From Stercorarius parasiticus (lineage: Eukaryota > Chordata > Aves > Charadriiformes > Stercorariidae), in NCBI GenBank assembly GCA_013396915.1, contig VWZL01000430.1, positions 1,253,309 to 1,317,308 on the forward strand: DNA of 64,000 nucleotides, written 5' to 3'. Positions 12,599 through 26,000 of the stretch are shown here, piece after piece (positions within the stretch are counted from its first letter, which is position 1; each line of letters opens with the position of its first letter). The notes under the pieces were generated by a model. That model worked only from the letters and a program-made list of their open reading frames with translations. It did not search any database and was not told the origin of the DNA. Made by a program: the position numbers and the translations under genes.

Positions 12599-13117
12599 GC
12601 AGTGCTGTGTCCAGCTTTGGAGTCCTCAGCAGAAGAAGGACATGGACCTGTTGGAGCAGGGCCAGAGGAGGCCCCAGAGATGCTGGGAGGGCTGGAGCCC
12701 CCCTGCTGGGAGGACAGGCTGAGAGAGCTGGGGAGGTTCAGCCTGGAGAAGAGAAGGCTCCGGGGAGACCTTCGAGCCCTTTCCAGTCCCTAAAGGGGCT
12801 CCAGGAAAGCTGGGGAGGGACTCTGGATCAGGGAGGGGAGCCATAGGACAAGGGGGAACGGTTTTAAACTGAAAGAGGTGAAATTTAGGTTGGATATTAG
12901 GAAGAAACTCTTTGCTGTGAGGGTGGTGAGCCCCTGGCCCAGGTTTCCCAGAGAAGCTGTGGCTGCCCCATCCCTGGAGGGGTTCAAGGCCAGGTTGGAC
13001 GGGGCTTGGAGCAACCTGGTCTAGTGGGAGGTGTCCCTGCCCAGGGCAGGGGGTGGCACTGGGTGATCTTTAAGTTCCCTTCCAACCCAAACCATTCTGT
13101 GATTCTATGATTCTATA
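12599..13117 (+). repeat. CR1 LINE, about 520-bp 3' portion
   Basis: It starts inside the ORF2 3' end (gtgctgtgtccagctttgga) and runs through the ERLRELGRFSLEKRRLRGDL coding block to the 3' tail 'aagttcccttccaacccaaaccattctgtgattctatg'. In one frame the C-terminal reverse-transcriptase tail is still readable for about 60 codons, but the element is truncated and inactive. It belongs to the main local subfamily and is in inverted orientation to most other copies. Confidence 0.95.
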
Positions 13118-14981
13118 GACCATATATTTTGCCATCTCCATTTACAATGAGTTTCTGGGTCCTGATATTTAAGGTGATTCACTTACACTACCTCGGCAAC
13201 CCTCACAATTTCTGCTAAGGAGGCAGGAGAGAAGGTTTTTTGTATTTCTTGTGCGCGCTGACCACAAAGACCCTCTCCAATCCCACAGTCAAGGACATGA
13301 GGTGCAAAGAAGTGAGTGGGAAAGGCAATGCTTCAAGGAAGCTGGAAACAGCCCAGAACCTCAGCACCCGAACAACCTGCAGGAGCAAAGTGCCTCCACG
13401 AGTGCACCATCCCTCTGAGCCCAGCCCCTGCCACCCTGCTAGCCTGCTCTCTGCACGGGGAGCTGACTGTCACCGCGTTGTCACTGTCTCGCACCGGATT
13501 GCTGCTCACTGAGCCCACATCTGAGCCACCAGGGCACGTCATCCCCCAAAACTTCACTGGTGCAGGGGAGTGGGAAAACCAGCCGGGAACCCTGTGAGAT
13601 AAGGAAAGAAAACTGTTCCCAGTGCTGCTGGTGAGTGTTTATAGATGCGATAAGTTTTCCCTTAAAAAATTAAGCTTCATGTTGAAGCCTGTCCCAACAC
13701 AAAGAGCAGAAATAGCCTTAACTTAAGACAAGCAGGAGAAAATAAAAAAATAAACCAGTCTTAGGATGGACCTAATCCTTTTCTGGAGGGAACTGTACGC
13801 CACCTCTCCCCCTGAGAATACAGAACGGGACGTGAAAAGCGAAAAGGTCCATTTTCAGGCCGGTGAGCTACTTTCCCAGGCTGCAGCACATGCTTTCCCA
13901 GAGGTTTAACCCTGTGCACTCCTGTCTTTTTTTCTTTTCAACTGATCTAAAAATCCCTTGGTGAACTGTAGGTTCATCAGAGTCATTACACTCCTTAGCA
14001 AGAAAAACCTTATAAAATGAAGCCAAGACATAATATTTACTGACCCAACAAAACAAATGGCTTCACCAGGCAAACGGGCTGGAAAAAGTTTTGCAAGCCT
14101 GGCCAGGTCCTGCCCCGTGCAATGCAGATTTCACAGGGGACACCTGTTTTCCCCTTCAGCTAAGGTTGTCGAGCAATTGATAGCGGTTTCTACAATACCG
14201 ACCACTGCGTTGGTGGCTACTGGTGTCTCTCACAAGGTAGTGCATGACTCTAAAGGTGCTCAATAGTGTAGGAATTTTGAATCATTTTAGTAAGCAAACG
14301 AAAATGGCTAAGGGAGGAGAAGTAAAGGTCAGGGCACGATCCTGGAGCTAATCTCAGAGAGGCAGCTGTACCCGGAGCAGGCTGGGCACGGATTAGCCGG
14401 CAGTGGAAACTCTGAGCCTATTGCCTGATTTATCCAGGGAGGAATTTGCTGCACTTGGGGTAGGACCATGTTGCCTTTTCTAATCGCACGACATGCTAGT
14501 AGTTTTAATGCTCAAATCAGCTTGCAGAAATATAGAAAAAAATCAGCCAGGAAGAGACCTTGAGGAGTTTTCTGGTGCAGGTTTCTCCCTGATATCGGTT
14601 TGCCAGCCTGCTTGCTGGTTGTGTTTGTGATAAAGTGGGTCTGAATCTTTTTCTGGCTGCAGTTGGAGCTCATCTCTGTGCTCTTCACCATGGGCTGCAG
14701 GTTGACTTGATGTGTTTGAAGACTGCTGGGCATCCCACCTGTGCTGGGGTATCAGCAGCTCCAGTCTCCTGCTCCCTCCCTGTAGGTCCTCTTCTCTACA
14801 CTTCTCTCCATGTTCACACTCTCTCTCTCTTTGATTTATTTTTCTCTTGAATCACACTGCCACTTGTGTTCAGCTTACAATCCACCGGCTTCCACTTTTC
14901 GTTTTTTTCCCTTTTCCTCTACACTTGCTTCCCAAACAGATCTTTTTATGCCTTATTGGCGCAACGGCATATCCACAGTCC
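13118..14981. other. Unique non-coding sequence
   Basis: No gene or dispersed repeat was recognised in about 1.9 kb. A TC-rich run lies near 14818-14830. Confidence 0.45.
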
Positions 14982-15150
14982 CTGGCACTTGTCCCTGCTG
15001 AATTGAGCTCCATTATTTCAGACCATTTCTCCAATTTGTCGAGATCATTTTGAATTCAAAGCCTGTGCTGCAGCGTGCTTGTAGTTTCTCCCAATGGGTG
15101 CCATGCCCAGATTCGGTGAACAAGCTCCTCTATCATGCCAGTCATGCTAA
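14982..15150 (-). repeat. Ancient CR1-type LINE fragment from the reverse-transcriptase coding region
   Basis: The segment 'ccatttctccaatttgtcgagatcattttgaattc' followed by 'gtgcttgtagtttctcccaa' and a degenerate 'ggtgccatgcccagattc' corresponds, on the minus strand, to the ORF2 stretch just upstream of the FADD region of old CR1 elements known from turtles and crocodilians. It is heavily mutated, has no open frame and lacks the 3' end. The family assignment is from memory of the family pattern, not an alignment. Confidence 0.68.
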
Positions 15151-17819
15151 CCTGTTCATGCAAGCATGGTCCATAGCTGTAATATAATCACACACTTGAA
15201 TCGGACCATGCCTTGAGCACAGTATGGCAGCGTTCCTGTTCCCAAGTTGCAAATAGACGCCCAGACAAACAGTACAGAATCATAAATCTTTCGGTGATTT
15301 CTGAAGTTGGTTCTCTTTGAACATACCACTGATGCTTGCTGTTCATCATTCATGTACGTCTGTGGAAGCAGGGAGTTTTTATTTGTAGGAGTTCTTCACA
15401 AAAAACAAATACTTGTATAAGGATGCCAAAACGTCATGCCAAAAATGCCTATATAGCTAATTTTGGGATGCTGGCCAAAAATCAGAAATAGTGTCAGTGA
15501 TTTCAGCAAACCGGTTACGCATCTTGCCTGACACACACCTTGTGAATAATTGTGGAAAAATTTTGCGGGTGACACAAGAACCAAGTTCTGTTTGCACTTG
15601 CCAAATAAATGAAGACTGAAGAAAGTCACATAAACTGCTCTGTGTTTACAGTACGGAAACAGGAAAAAAGGGTTTTGGTTTTGTAATAAGCTGCACGTAG
15701 CAAATGATTTGCCTGACTAAAATTCATGGGAGTAAAAATGCATGTGGAACAATGATGGTCTAGAAGAATGGCCAAGCCCTTCATTCAACAAAGCAGTTAT
15801 TGTAGCTGCATTAAAGATCACAGAAAGGAAATATATGGTGATAGTCATATAACTCATCTGAAAATGTCAGCCCTTTTATTACCTTTTAAAGTCACTTTTT
15901 GGTCCTTCATTAAGTTCCCATTTAAAAACCCTCTGCAAGTTTTTCTGTAACATCCTTTTAGACTTTCCAAGGCCCAGCCTAAATTTTCATTTGCCTACAT
16001 TAATCCTAAGAAGTTTTACCACTGCAAACCGTCCAAAGTGATGTTCCCCCTTCAAGGTAGTTAGCATTTCTACCTGACAGACACCGTGTTGTCATTTAAC
16101 TGAGTAAAAGGATTCAGTAAATCCTAAGCACATTTAGTCCTTTTAGCCTCCTTTGCAAAGCTGTGTCTCAAAAAATCCCTGGAGGAATTTGCTCCAATTT
16201 ATCAGCATCACTTTGATAATGAAGTGTCTATAAACAGACACGCTGCCTTCTCTGCAGCTGGCGTGATCTGTGCAACAACACAAACATTGCAGCTCAGAGC
16301 TCTGGCCCAAATGATGAGATTATTTCTTGCCATTCAGATACTAATATAACTCCTCCTGGTCAATGCTTCAGCATACCTACCTTCTTGGACTGACAGAGGT
16401 TCCCCGTATGGTTTCTATACAGGCAAGGATGGGTTGCAAATAGTCTCATATGTGGCCACCTTCATTTGCTGCAGAGGTGAGTATCCACTCACTGACACAT
16501 CCCACAGGGACAGCCTGTCCCCTGGATCTGGATTCAAGCTCCCATCTGGCTCCTCTGGCTCCATGGGGTGATACCTTAAGCCATATCTGTTTTACAACGT
16601 ATGTCCTGATGCTGGAATGACACTGATATGGTTGCCATGACAGATTGTTCTCCATTCAAGGATGGCACGTTGAACAGCCCCTTTTGTTTCTCCCCTGGCA
16701 GCCTCTAAATCCCACTAGTGGACTGCGCTGTGGGGTCCCACCACTGCAACCTGTGTGTCCACCCAGCTCCCTAAATCTGATTGATATATCATATCTGAAG
16801 GACCGCGGCACAAGTGTTTAGGTGATGGGGCTGGTCAAAACCCCAACACCTACCACTCAGAAGCCTCCCCTTTCCCACCAAGTGCTGTCGTGGTTTATTT
16901 TGGAAGGAGAAGGCAGAAGCCTGCCCTGGCCCTTGATTGCAGTTTGCTGCATTGCTACCTGGTGCTGTTTCACTGCAATGATGTAATGCTGTAGAGAGCA
17001 CATGTACCGACAGAGACATCTGCATCTGCATCATGCGAACACGTGCGGGGATAGTGGGGGGTGAGCTGCCTTGTAAAGTACTTATTGCTCTGACACCTTC
17101 ACCTCTCCTGCTCCTGCAGCCCCTGTCCCTGGGGGACTGCAGATCCCTCAGTCTGTCTGTAACGCACTGAAATCAGTAGGACGTGGGAGCCTGGAAACCA
17201 TTAAAAATGGGGTTTTTTGCAACTCCCCAAAACTGAAGCAGGGACTCATGTAGGGTAAGCTGGTTAAACTCTCAGACCATGGTTTGGCTCTACCCTGCTA
17301 ACTGCCTTTGCCCTGTTTGGCAGGCATTCCCACAAGACCCTGCCACCACTGCTCTCCCTCCCTCCCCCATCTCTGACTGGCCAAGGATGAGCTGTGGGGC
17401 CTGGACTGCTCTTCCCCTGCCTCAGGGTGTCACCCCTTCTCTCCTGTCCCACCCCACAGATGGGCTGGGGGACGTCTGTATCCTCCTACGCTCTGTCTTC
17501 GGTGTCCCTTCTCTGCTGTTCCCTCTTCTCCCCTCTCAAGGTCAGGTCCCCATCATTCCTTCCTCTGCTTCTGTACCTTCTTCTTCCTCGTTGTTTTAGA
17601 GTCTTTCCCTGTCTCAGACCCTCTCCACCCCATTCAGATATCGACCTGACCCTTTGCAGTACACCTTGTCTCTCTTCCCATCCTGTTCATCACCTTCCCT
17701 CCCCTGTATGGCTGCTCCTCTGGGACACCCGTCACCGATTTCATCCCTTCTCACCCATCCTGCCTCTGCCCTGCACAGTGGAGGGATGTTGGCATGGCAG
17801 TAGGGCTGGGAGGGAAGGG

Positions 17820-17870
17820 CTCAAGGATGGGTCGAGCTCAAGGATGGGTCAGGCTCAAGGATGGGTCAAC
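17820..17870. repeat. Tandem repeat, three 17-bp units
   Basis: CTCAAGGATGGGTCGAG, CTCAAGGATGGGTCAGG and CTCAAGGATGGGTCAAC follow one another, differing only in the last three bases, with a partial fourth start (CTCAA). Confidence 0.9.
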
Positions 17871-20800
17871 CTCAACCCCAGAGGCAGGGGACAAGCAGGC
17901 AGGCATTTCTGCAGCACCCTTCACATCTGTCCTGCAAACAGGCAATTGCTTTATTTCAAGAAAGACTGTGTGCCTGGTAGCGTCTGATCTGCATGAATAC
18001 AGCCTGCAAGAGAGATGGAGCTAAGAGTTTTGTTGCCACTCCAGTAAATAAAAAGCAGGCCCTTTTATCATTTTAAGTGGCTTGTTTTTCATCTGGACGT
18101 ATGTGGAATTCAAACTGGGCAATAAACTTCAGTCTCTCCTCTTTAACAGGCTTTGCCCTGTAAAACGCAGCCAGACCTACCATGCCAGGACTCATGTGAT
18201 GCGAGGGTCAGGCAGGGATCACTCTTCATTAGCAGCAGTAAAAAGCCAGCCCTGCCTCTCTCTTCCAAGCATTTCCCAGCTCTGGTGCAGCCAAAGGGCG
18301 ATCATTAAGTGGGAAGGCACAGTCCTAACCTGGGGCAACAGCTTTCAAGAAGACATGGAGGGGAAATTCCTCTCTGTGCATCCCCCAGCGCTGGTTTGCA
18401 CTCACTGTCCTGACGCTTCGGTCACGCAAATCCAACCCAACCTTCAGGAGTGGGCTTAGGCCCATTCACTAAAAATCCTGGAGCTGCTGAGACACAGACC
18501 CGCACCCCCGTGTCCCCACCAGTCACCTCTGCTAGACATGCTGAAACCCAACAGCAGGCCAGAAGGCATCACGGGGGTTGTTAATGACTCGGCCGCCACT
18601 GCTCGATTTGCTGGGGCTTGCTTGTTGTTTTAGGCAAGCATTAGAGAAACTGTGGGCCAGATGCAGCTTGCTCTGCTAGGGGTGAGACGCCTTTTGCAGA
18701 CATCAGTGAGAGAAGAAGCCGTCCCATTCAGAAACCACTGCATGTGCAAGTGGCACAGCAGGGTTTTATAGACTCAGCTGCAGGAGTGCGGACTTTAGCC
18801 TGTCCTGTCTCCTTCCTTGCATGATTTATTTTGCACAAAGCTTTGAACCAGAAGTCTGCTGTGATTTCAAGAGAAGAATCCACAAAAATAATTTAAAGCC
18901 AGAGGAGGGCACTGTTAATTTGGGGTGTGCTTTACACTTTGCTGTCAACAATCATAAAACCTGTGGAGGGTCACAGAATGTAGAATGGCATTTGCAAGCA
19001 GGTGTTGGAAGCACCATCCCTCTGCCCCAGCACTGCCACTGGTCCTGCCGCTCTCTCAGGTTGGGAGGTTTTGCACTGTGGGTCCTCTGGGAATCGGTGT
19101 GGGATGGGAGCTCCGGCTCTCGGCTCCGAATCAGAGTGTTCTGTGCTGATGAAACCACTGCTTTCAGCGGAAAACATGAAGATGGCAACCTCCTTCTCTC
19201 TAACCCTCCAATGTGATCTGCTCACTCTCTCTTCGTTTCCCTGCCCTCATACCATTGCTTTTACTTCTTGGATCACACGTTAACATTCCTATATAGCCAG
19301 ATTACTGCTTTTGCCTGTTGTAATTAACGAGCATGACTTTTTAATCTATTAATTTATAATTAAAAACTAATAATAGCATACACCGGGGTTTGTCTGGTAT
19401 TTTGGATCAGGCCTTTTAGCTAGCAGAGGGATGAGACAGTAAAATAGCATCACCTCTTAATCCCATGCAGTTCACTGCCATCCCAGGCACCCCTGCGGAT
19501 GTCAGCAGTGCTGTGGGTGCTGTCCGAAAAGTTACCTTTAAATTGCAGGATTGATCCCTCCAAAATCTCTAGCAGTCACAACAGCGACAGGCAGCTTGGC
19601 CCACCAGTCAGGACACAGGTTTAGGACCCTTAGTTAGAAAAAGTCTATTATTTACCCAGCTCTAAATAGTTTAACAGTTTCTTCATTTAGCTTCCTAATA
19701 TCAGAGGACAATTATACGTTGGCTGAGAGGGGAAGAAGAGCTACTCGGTGTGGGGAGGAGGGGAGGAACATGCTGGAGAAGCTCCAGGAGAAAGAAAAAC
19801 CACATCAAGGCTGTCTGCCTTCCCCATCCCAAATTACAGCACCCAGAGAGGAATACGCCAGGGGCTGGGTAAGAGCAATGCAGGAGGCTGCCTCGTGTTG
19901 GAATATTTTTCTTTGCCTTGGGTGAGTAAATAATAATCTGTTTTGGAAAATGAATTTAGAGACACTGTCTCGCGCAGAGGCTGCGGGAGGAAAGCTGAGC
20001 GCCTTTGCTGAGACGGGCACATGGACACAGACATTGAATTTATCTTCAAAGAGGTCTGAGGTTGGGACAGCTACTGGAGATGGAGAGCTGGGGGCACCAC
20101 CGAGGGAGTCACCAGCCCCACAGTTTGGCTGGCAGCCCCCAGGGACCTGCTGAAGGTCCTTTGTCTGATAGGAACGGTGACAGGCAGAGATCTGATGGAA
20201 CATTTTCTGTCCACAGAGCAACTCTCAGGTGGGCACATCACTCACCTTGGTCTCCATCCACTGATGCTGCCATGTCCTTTGCACTTGCAGGAGTAAACCT
20301 GTGGCTGAGGAAGAGGCATGACTGCACCCACCAGAAGAGATGGTGGCAGTGCTAAAAGAGAGGTTCCACGTGGGCATACTTGCAAGGGGACAGCTCTGAG
20401 TGAAGAGGAGGTGGAAGAGTGAATTTAAGGGTAAAGTTTAGTGAGGCCAGCAAACGGGAAGAGGAACGACCTGAAACTGCATTGATAGTGGGTGCAGTTG
20501 CCAGCGTGTAGGAGAAATTGTGGTCAGGAAAATGAAATTATGTAGGAAATGGAAGGAGGAGCAGAGCAAGGAGTGCAGGATAGGATTGCACTATTGATTT
20601 TAGACATCTCAAAGCTGGATGCCTCAGTCGGAGCCAGCCCCCTTCAACTCCTTCCATGTCCAGGCAAAAGCCCGAGTGGTCCGTCAGGCGATTCGCCTGC
20701 CATGCTTTGAGTGGGAGGAAAGGCTCCCTGGGGGTCCCTCTTTCTCTCCCTTGGCTACAGGTAGAGTCTGATGAAGCACCTAAGGTGGGTGTTGCACATC

Positions 20801-22057
20801 TTCTCTTCCCCTCCCAGTGCAAAGCCTCATCCAACGAGGTAGTTCTGCAGCCACAGTCCAGCTGACATTTGAACGTGGATGAGCTGAGAGCTCATCAGAG
20901 CCTGAGCATGTGTCTAGGGGCTCCTCGGACTTCAAAGGACAGGAGACACAGACCACCCTCCTTCCAGCAGAGCAAGCTCTACAAACAGCTGTAGAGTGGA
21001 GAGAGGCCAGATCGGAAACCCTGCCAGCCCCTGACAATATGTGATCTATGTGCAGTTTAATGTTTGATGGTTGATGTCAAAGAGAATTCAGCTAAAGGCA
21101 GGAAGAGAAACACAAGGAAAACAAGGGTAGCCGTGCAGGGAGCCAGCTTTATGACTAATGCTACCTTCTGAGTAATGCTTAAACTGAAACACAAATAATA
21201 ATAAATCCAGTTCCACTGCATCCGGAGGACAGAGCAGAGCCTACTTTGCTTGGCCAAAACAGGCCTCAGTGTTTAACCACAAGAAAATCCTCCTGAAGTT
21301 TTATTACTTACTGTAAGGACTGTAAAAGCCCCTCAGTTAGGAAATACAGCTTCTGGTGGATTTACAACATGAGCACTTGGACAGACTGTTTCCCATTCCG
21401 TTGCACTTCAGGAGGTGGGACAAGATGAGATGCTGATTAGTACTGGGGGATGTGTTTCCATCTAAGCTTGTGGAAGGCCTGCTGGCCTTCCCTGAAACTC
21501 TTTGGACAAGTGGCAAAGCTGGGACCCCCAGTTCTTGCGTCATTTTAAGCTCACAAACCAGGGGCCAAACAGCAGCTCATTCAGCTCATGCTGCTTTGCT
21601 GCTGGACACAGGTCTGGATGGGGATGCTCTTCTCCCACCTTTGCGACTGCTCCTTCATGAAGCCTGCGCCTCCCTGGGCATTCAGCTCTGAGATCAGCAC
21701 ATCCCTCTCTCATCAAAACGTTATACTCATCAAAGTACTCATGAAAAAAAGTACTCAGTGCATGTGGCTATCTACTGCTGAGCGTTGCGTCTTCTGCATT
21801 GAGTTTATTGACACTTTTGGGACACTGTGGGGTTTTTTTGGATCACGGATTGCTTTGTCTGTTTAAAAAAAGGCTGATTTTTTCGCCAAAGAATGACATC
21901 TCTGATGGCTCAGGGTGGATGGAGAGTCCTCCATGGTGGAACAGCGTGGTCAGCTGCAGGCAGGCAGTGGAGTGTCCTGAGGGAGGGGATTTGGATGGAG
22001 AATGGAGAGCAAGGTCCAGAAAGATGCACGAGACATTGCAGAGCATTTCTGGAATTC

Positions 22058-22073
22058 AAAAAAAAAAAAAAAN
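22058..22073. other. Poly-A tract ending in an ambiguous base
   Basis: Fifteen A residues are followed by a single N at 22073. This is probably an unresolved homopolymer or a compressed gap. No LINE or processed-transcript 3' end is recognisable immediately before it. Confidence 0.8.
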
Positions 22074-22557
22074 TATTGGTTTTCAGGCCAAAATTCACAG
22101 AATTTTGATTTTCTATGAGAAATATGTTAAGTTTCTCCTGATCTTCTCCCAGGGGATGGGAGTTGTATTTTTTCTGCCTAGCTCTATTATCTGTCCATTT
22201 GTAATCTCTCAGCGCTTTGTGCTGGAGTACATCATGGAGCTTCCAGCCTTCCCAGGTGCAGGGAACACCACAAAGGGCCAACCCAGTGATTCCTGAGACG
22301 CCAGAACTAGGAATAAAATGCCTGAAATGCTATGTCTTCTGATTCTTGGGTATCAGGAGCCTGATTTGTGAGGCACTATCATAAATGGGTGATTAGTGGA
22401 GCTGCTAAGGAGAGGCTGGCTTTCTACCCTCTCCCCTCCCCTGGGAGGTATAAATCCAAATGTTGTTCATAAGAAATGCAAAATAATCTTTCTGCTTTGC
22501 GTACGTAGACAGAGAACCGCATCCAGCGGGCACCGCCCTTAAAGAGAGATGGTGTTC

Positions 22558-22751
22558 AGCAGGAGACAGTCCAGAGGCGATCAACGAATGTGATCAGAGG
22601 TCTCAAAAACATGACCTGTGGGGAAAGGCTGCGAGAACTGGGCTTGTTTAGTCTAGAAGTGATGGAGGGGAGACGTGATAACAGCCCTCAGCTATGCAAG
22701 CAGTTGATGCAAAGAGAAGGGAATAAACTGTTGTCCGTGTCACTGGGTACC
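22558..22751 (+). repeat. CR1 LINE internal fragment, abruptly ended
   Basis: The segment 'agcaggagacagtccagaggcg', 'aaaacatgacctgtggggaaaggctg' and 'ctgggcttgtttagtctagaag' is the ORF2 3' end of a CR1 subfamily seen only here. The copy runs to 'ataaactgttgtccgtgtcactgggtac' and then stops before the 3' untranslated part. The tail and ATTCTATG repeats are absent, and an LTR-like TGTCCTGG start lies directly at the break. Confidence 0.85.
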
Positions 22752-22753
22752 AG

Positions 22754-23083
22754 TGTCCTGGTTTGAGGGGTAATTTAGGGTAATATAGGAATAACACCCT
22801 GACTGGAGAGGTGGGAAGTCCAAGGTTTGGCAGTGGAGGTGGTTTAGGGTCTCACCCGTGGTTGGGGGCCCCGGCCAGGTTTGTGCCCACCAGGGACATA
22901 GGGTGGCATGATCCGGCAGGGGATGGTTCGTGCCACCTCCTGGGCTCTCTCCTTGTGCTCTCAGACAGAAATCTTTCAGCCCACGGTTCCTCTTCGGAAA
23001 GGTTAGTAGGTGAACCCCACTGTGATGCCTGTGAACACCAGACCACTGACAGATCCCTGAGCTCCTCCTATGAACAGATTTAT
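22754..23083 (-). mobile_element. Possible endogenous-retrovirus LTR interrupting the CR1 (outer boundary unresolved)
   Basis: TGTCCTGGTTTGAGGGG is the form in which many avian ERV LTRs begin when read from their 3' end, and it sits exactly where the CR1 homology stops. On the minus strand a TATAAA lies at about 23078-23083, some 325 bp from that end, a plausible U3/R layout. I could not find the matching far end, a target duplication (ACCAG expected) or the rest of the CR1 beyond it. The end coordinate given is only the TATA position. Confidence 0.3.
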
Positions 23084-26000
23084 AGGGACAAAGAGGAGAA
23101 GCAGAGACCAGGCACCTGCTGAGCCCCAGCCCCACCACATGTCCCAATGGGGAGGAGGCAGCAGGAGCTGCAGAGGAAGAGCATGTCACCATGCACGTCC
23201 CTGCAGGCATGGCTGAAACCATGCTGGCTGTCTATGCAGACTACAATGCACCACAGAATACCAACAAGAAAAGACCTTGAAAATTTCTGTAAAGGGGAGA
23301 GGTTGGCATTTCTAATTCCTGCCTCACCTCCATCAGCCCCAACCATGGCAGGGCACCTCTGGGGATGGACACTTGCTCCCAGCCCTCACTGGGAGAAAGC
23401 TCCGGTGTCAGCAGCCAGCACAGAGAACCCGTGTTCAGAGGCCTGGGGAGAGCGTGTGGTTTTGACGCAGAAGCCAAATGCTTTGGAAGCGAATACTTTA
23501 GCTGGGTGGTCCTTAGAAAAAAAGATAAATGAGGGAGAGCAAGAGATAACACGTCCAGTTGGAGCACACGCCGCGGCTATACAACTGAAGATTTTATTGC
23601 TCATCGGGGACGCAGGGAGATCCGCACCGGGGTTACACTGCTTGTCACGGCCACCCATGGATCTGTGGCTCTGGGTGACAAGGTGCCTTGGGTCACCATC
23701 AGCTTTGTGGCATCTCAATTTAAAAGCTGTAATCCCGACTGGATCAGAGTAACCTTGCTGTGCGAGCAGCATCCAGCAAGCCCGGCTGCAGCTGAGTCCT
23801 GGGTATTGCTCCTTCCCCGAGCTTTTGTTCTCAAACCCGTGACTTGAAGCAGCAAGTATGAGTGCATTTCTTTCAGATCTGCGTCAGTGCTTTTCCCAAC
23901 AGCTTGGCAAGCAGCATAAACATCCATCTGCAGTTGTCACTGGTAGCAGCGCACATCATCTGGAGAGAAACTGGCTGCTCTCAGACACCCAATCACACAA
24001 GGAGCAAACAGTTGCTTTATTTCTGAGTGGGGCTACACAAACCATTAGGCACCTCATTAATCTTGTGCTTAATTCTCTGCATGAGGCTCACTGGAAGAAG
24101 GAATAAATTCTACATTTTAATTATTGGGGGAATATAACTAGGGCAGCCTTCCTAACTCCTTTTCGTCCCTTGCTGTTGCACTATAAAACATGAAAGATGA
24201 CAACAACCTGTTGTTAAAGTTGTCCCTTGGTGTTACCCCCCACCTCTGAGCACTGCACAGCCCACGGGCAGAGGGGAGCAAAGACCAACACTGGCTCCAC
24301 CGAGTCCTGAAACTGGTCACTCCCGCGTCAGCGGAGAGACCAAGACAAAGCGGCCGGAGACAAGCTCCACTGCCTCCGCCACCTCACCAGCACCGTGCAT
24401 CCCCAGGGCTGTGAGTGCCCGACACCCTGGCTCTCCCCTCTCACCCTCCGTGGGGCATTGGGGAGTTTGAGGAGAGAGTGACTGTGCTCTGCCAGATGGC
24501 TTCAGGCTGTCACGGCTCTTAGCTCTGGAAAGGTCACCACCAGGGTATGAGCAAAGGTCACAGCTTTGGCTTTCCTGGGCTCCGTCCCCGTTTTTCTCCC
24601 TTCCTAGACCTGCAGGGACATTCGAAGTCGGCTCCGGATAGAGTCCAACTGCACCAACACAGTTTTGGCACTTGCCATGTTCTGCCCAGCATCCCTGGCC
24701 CCGGCAGGGCTGAGAGCACCCAGACCTGCTGGGTCATGCTACCGGTGCAGCACCAGGGGACCACCTGGGCAGCGCTCACGCCTCAGCTCCATCAGCAGGG
24801 AGTTTTCCCTTCAAGGCTTTCCTTCCGCTTCCTCTCCTTGTCTCTTTTGCTGCTCTGGTTCAACACCTGCTGAAATGGAGCTGAGCTCAATGCAGTCTGC
24901 CCTGCCTGGGCATCTTCGCTTGGGGAAGGAGAACAGCCTGCAGACCCTACACAGTGACTGTTCTCCCGCGGCTGACGGCCGCAGCTGGCTGTCGCAGGAT
25001 GACTGTATCGCAGCGGGGGACACTGTCAGAGGCTGCCAAGCCATGCTTCACAGGGCTAATTAGATCAATACGGCCGTGGCTGCTGGCACTCACAAGCACG
25101 CAGCAGTTGTTTCTTCTGCACAAACACAGCGTCAGCTTTGTAAGTAAAGACACACGACCCAGCGGGCATGGAGAAGCCCTGTCCCCCGTGCTGAGCCACT
25201 TCTCTGATTAGCACGTGAGACTGTTCATTAGCGTAGAATTACATCCCCCGTGTCCTCCCAGCACCCGCAGCAAAGAGCTCAGCACTGGGAGCCTTTGTGC
25301 CCCAAAGCTGGCTCAGGCAATGGGTCCCCCAAGGAAGTTTTTGTTAATTATCTTCAGCCTGCCTCCAGAAGAGACATCTTGGGGGAATATCATCCCTGAG
25401 CTTTCTGCTATGGATCAGGGCCATGGGGACACCCAGAAATATTTTAATGTGGCTTTGTGTTGGTTTGGCTGGCAATGACAACTAGGAGGACTTTCATGTG
25501 AGCCCGGCTCTGCTGGTGGCCACGGACTTGGGCTGATTTCCACCAGTGGCAGATGCAAGGCTTAGTCTTTACTGAGTCATTTCCTTGACATCTTTTCTTT
25601 CTTCGTCTTGCTTCTGCTTTTCAGAGGCTGCTAACAGACTTGCAGCTCTGCAGTGGGCAAGAATGGAATCTGTTCATCTGAAAGATGAAGAACTATTCAC
25701 CATTATCCCTGGCTCAGAAGCTGCCAGAAGCAGCTTGAAGAGGTTTAGTTAGGGTTTAAAGCTAAAACACTACTAACTTAACCTTCTGTGATTATTACCT
25801 GCACCTGCTGCGATGCCTTCCCTCTCCACACCCTCATCCACAGGAGGGACGATGTCCACCAGCACGGCCAGTAAAATGCTTCCTCAAGGTAGACCTGAGC
25901 CCCCTAGCTCAGCTTTGTACCAGCTCTGTATCCCAGGGCATCTCCATCCCCACACCCTGGGGTCAGGTTGGGCACGGCAGGGAGTGCAGCCTTAGGCTGC

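Larger units (their letters stand above)
15151..22557. other. Long unique non-coding stretch
   Basis: About 7.4 kb free of recognisable LINEs apart from possible diverged pieces. It contains a 17-bp tandem repeat (17820-17870), an AT-rich block with homeodomain-type TAATTA cores (19321-19380), and a 15-A tract ending in an ambiguous base (22058-22073). Open frames reach 197 codons (17394-17987, plus), but the product is a proline/serine/leucine-rich low-complexity translation of a pyrimidine-rich strand, without a domain. Confidence 0.45.

Noticed and set aside
25448..25475. TGTGTTGGTTTGGCTGGCAA, similar to an avian ERVL LTR end
   Set aside because: Similarity stops after about 25 bases; no second end or duplication.
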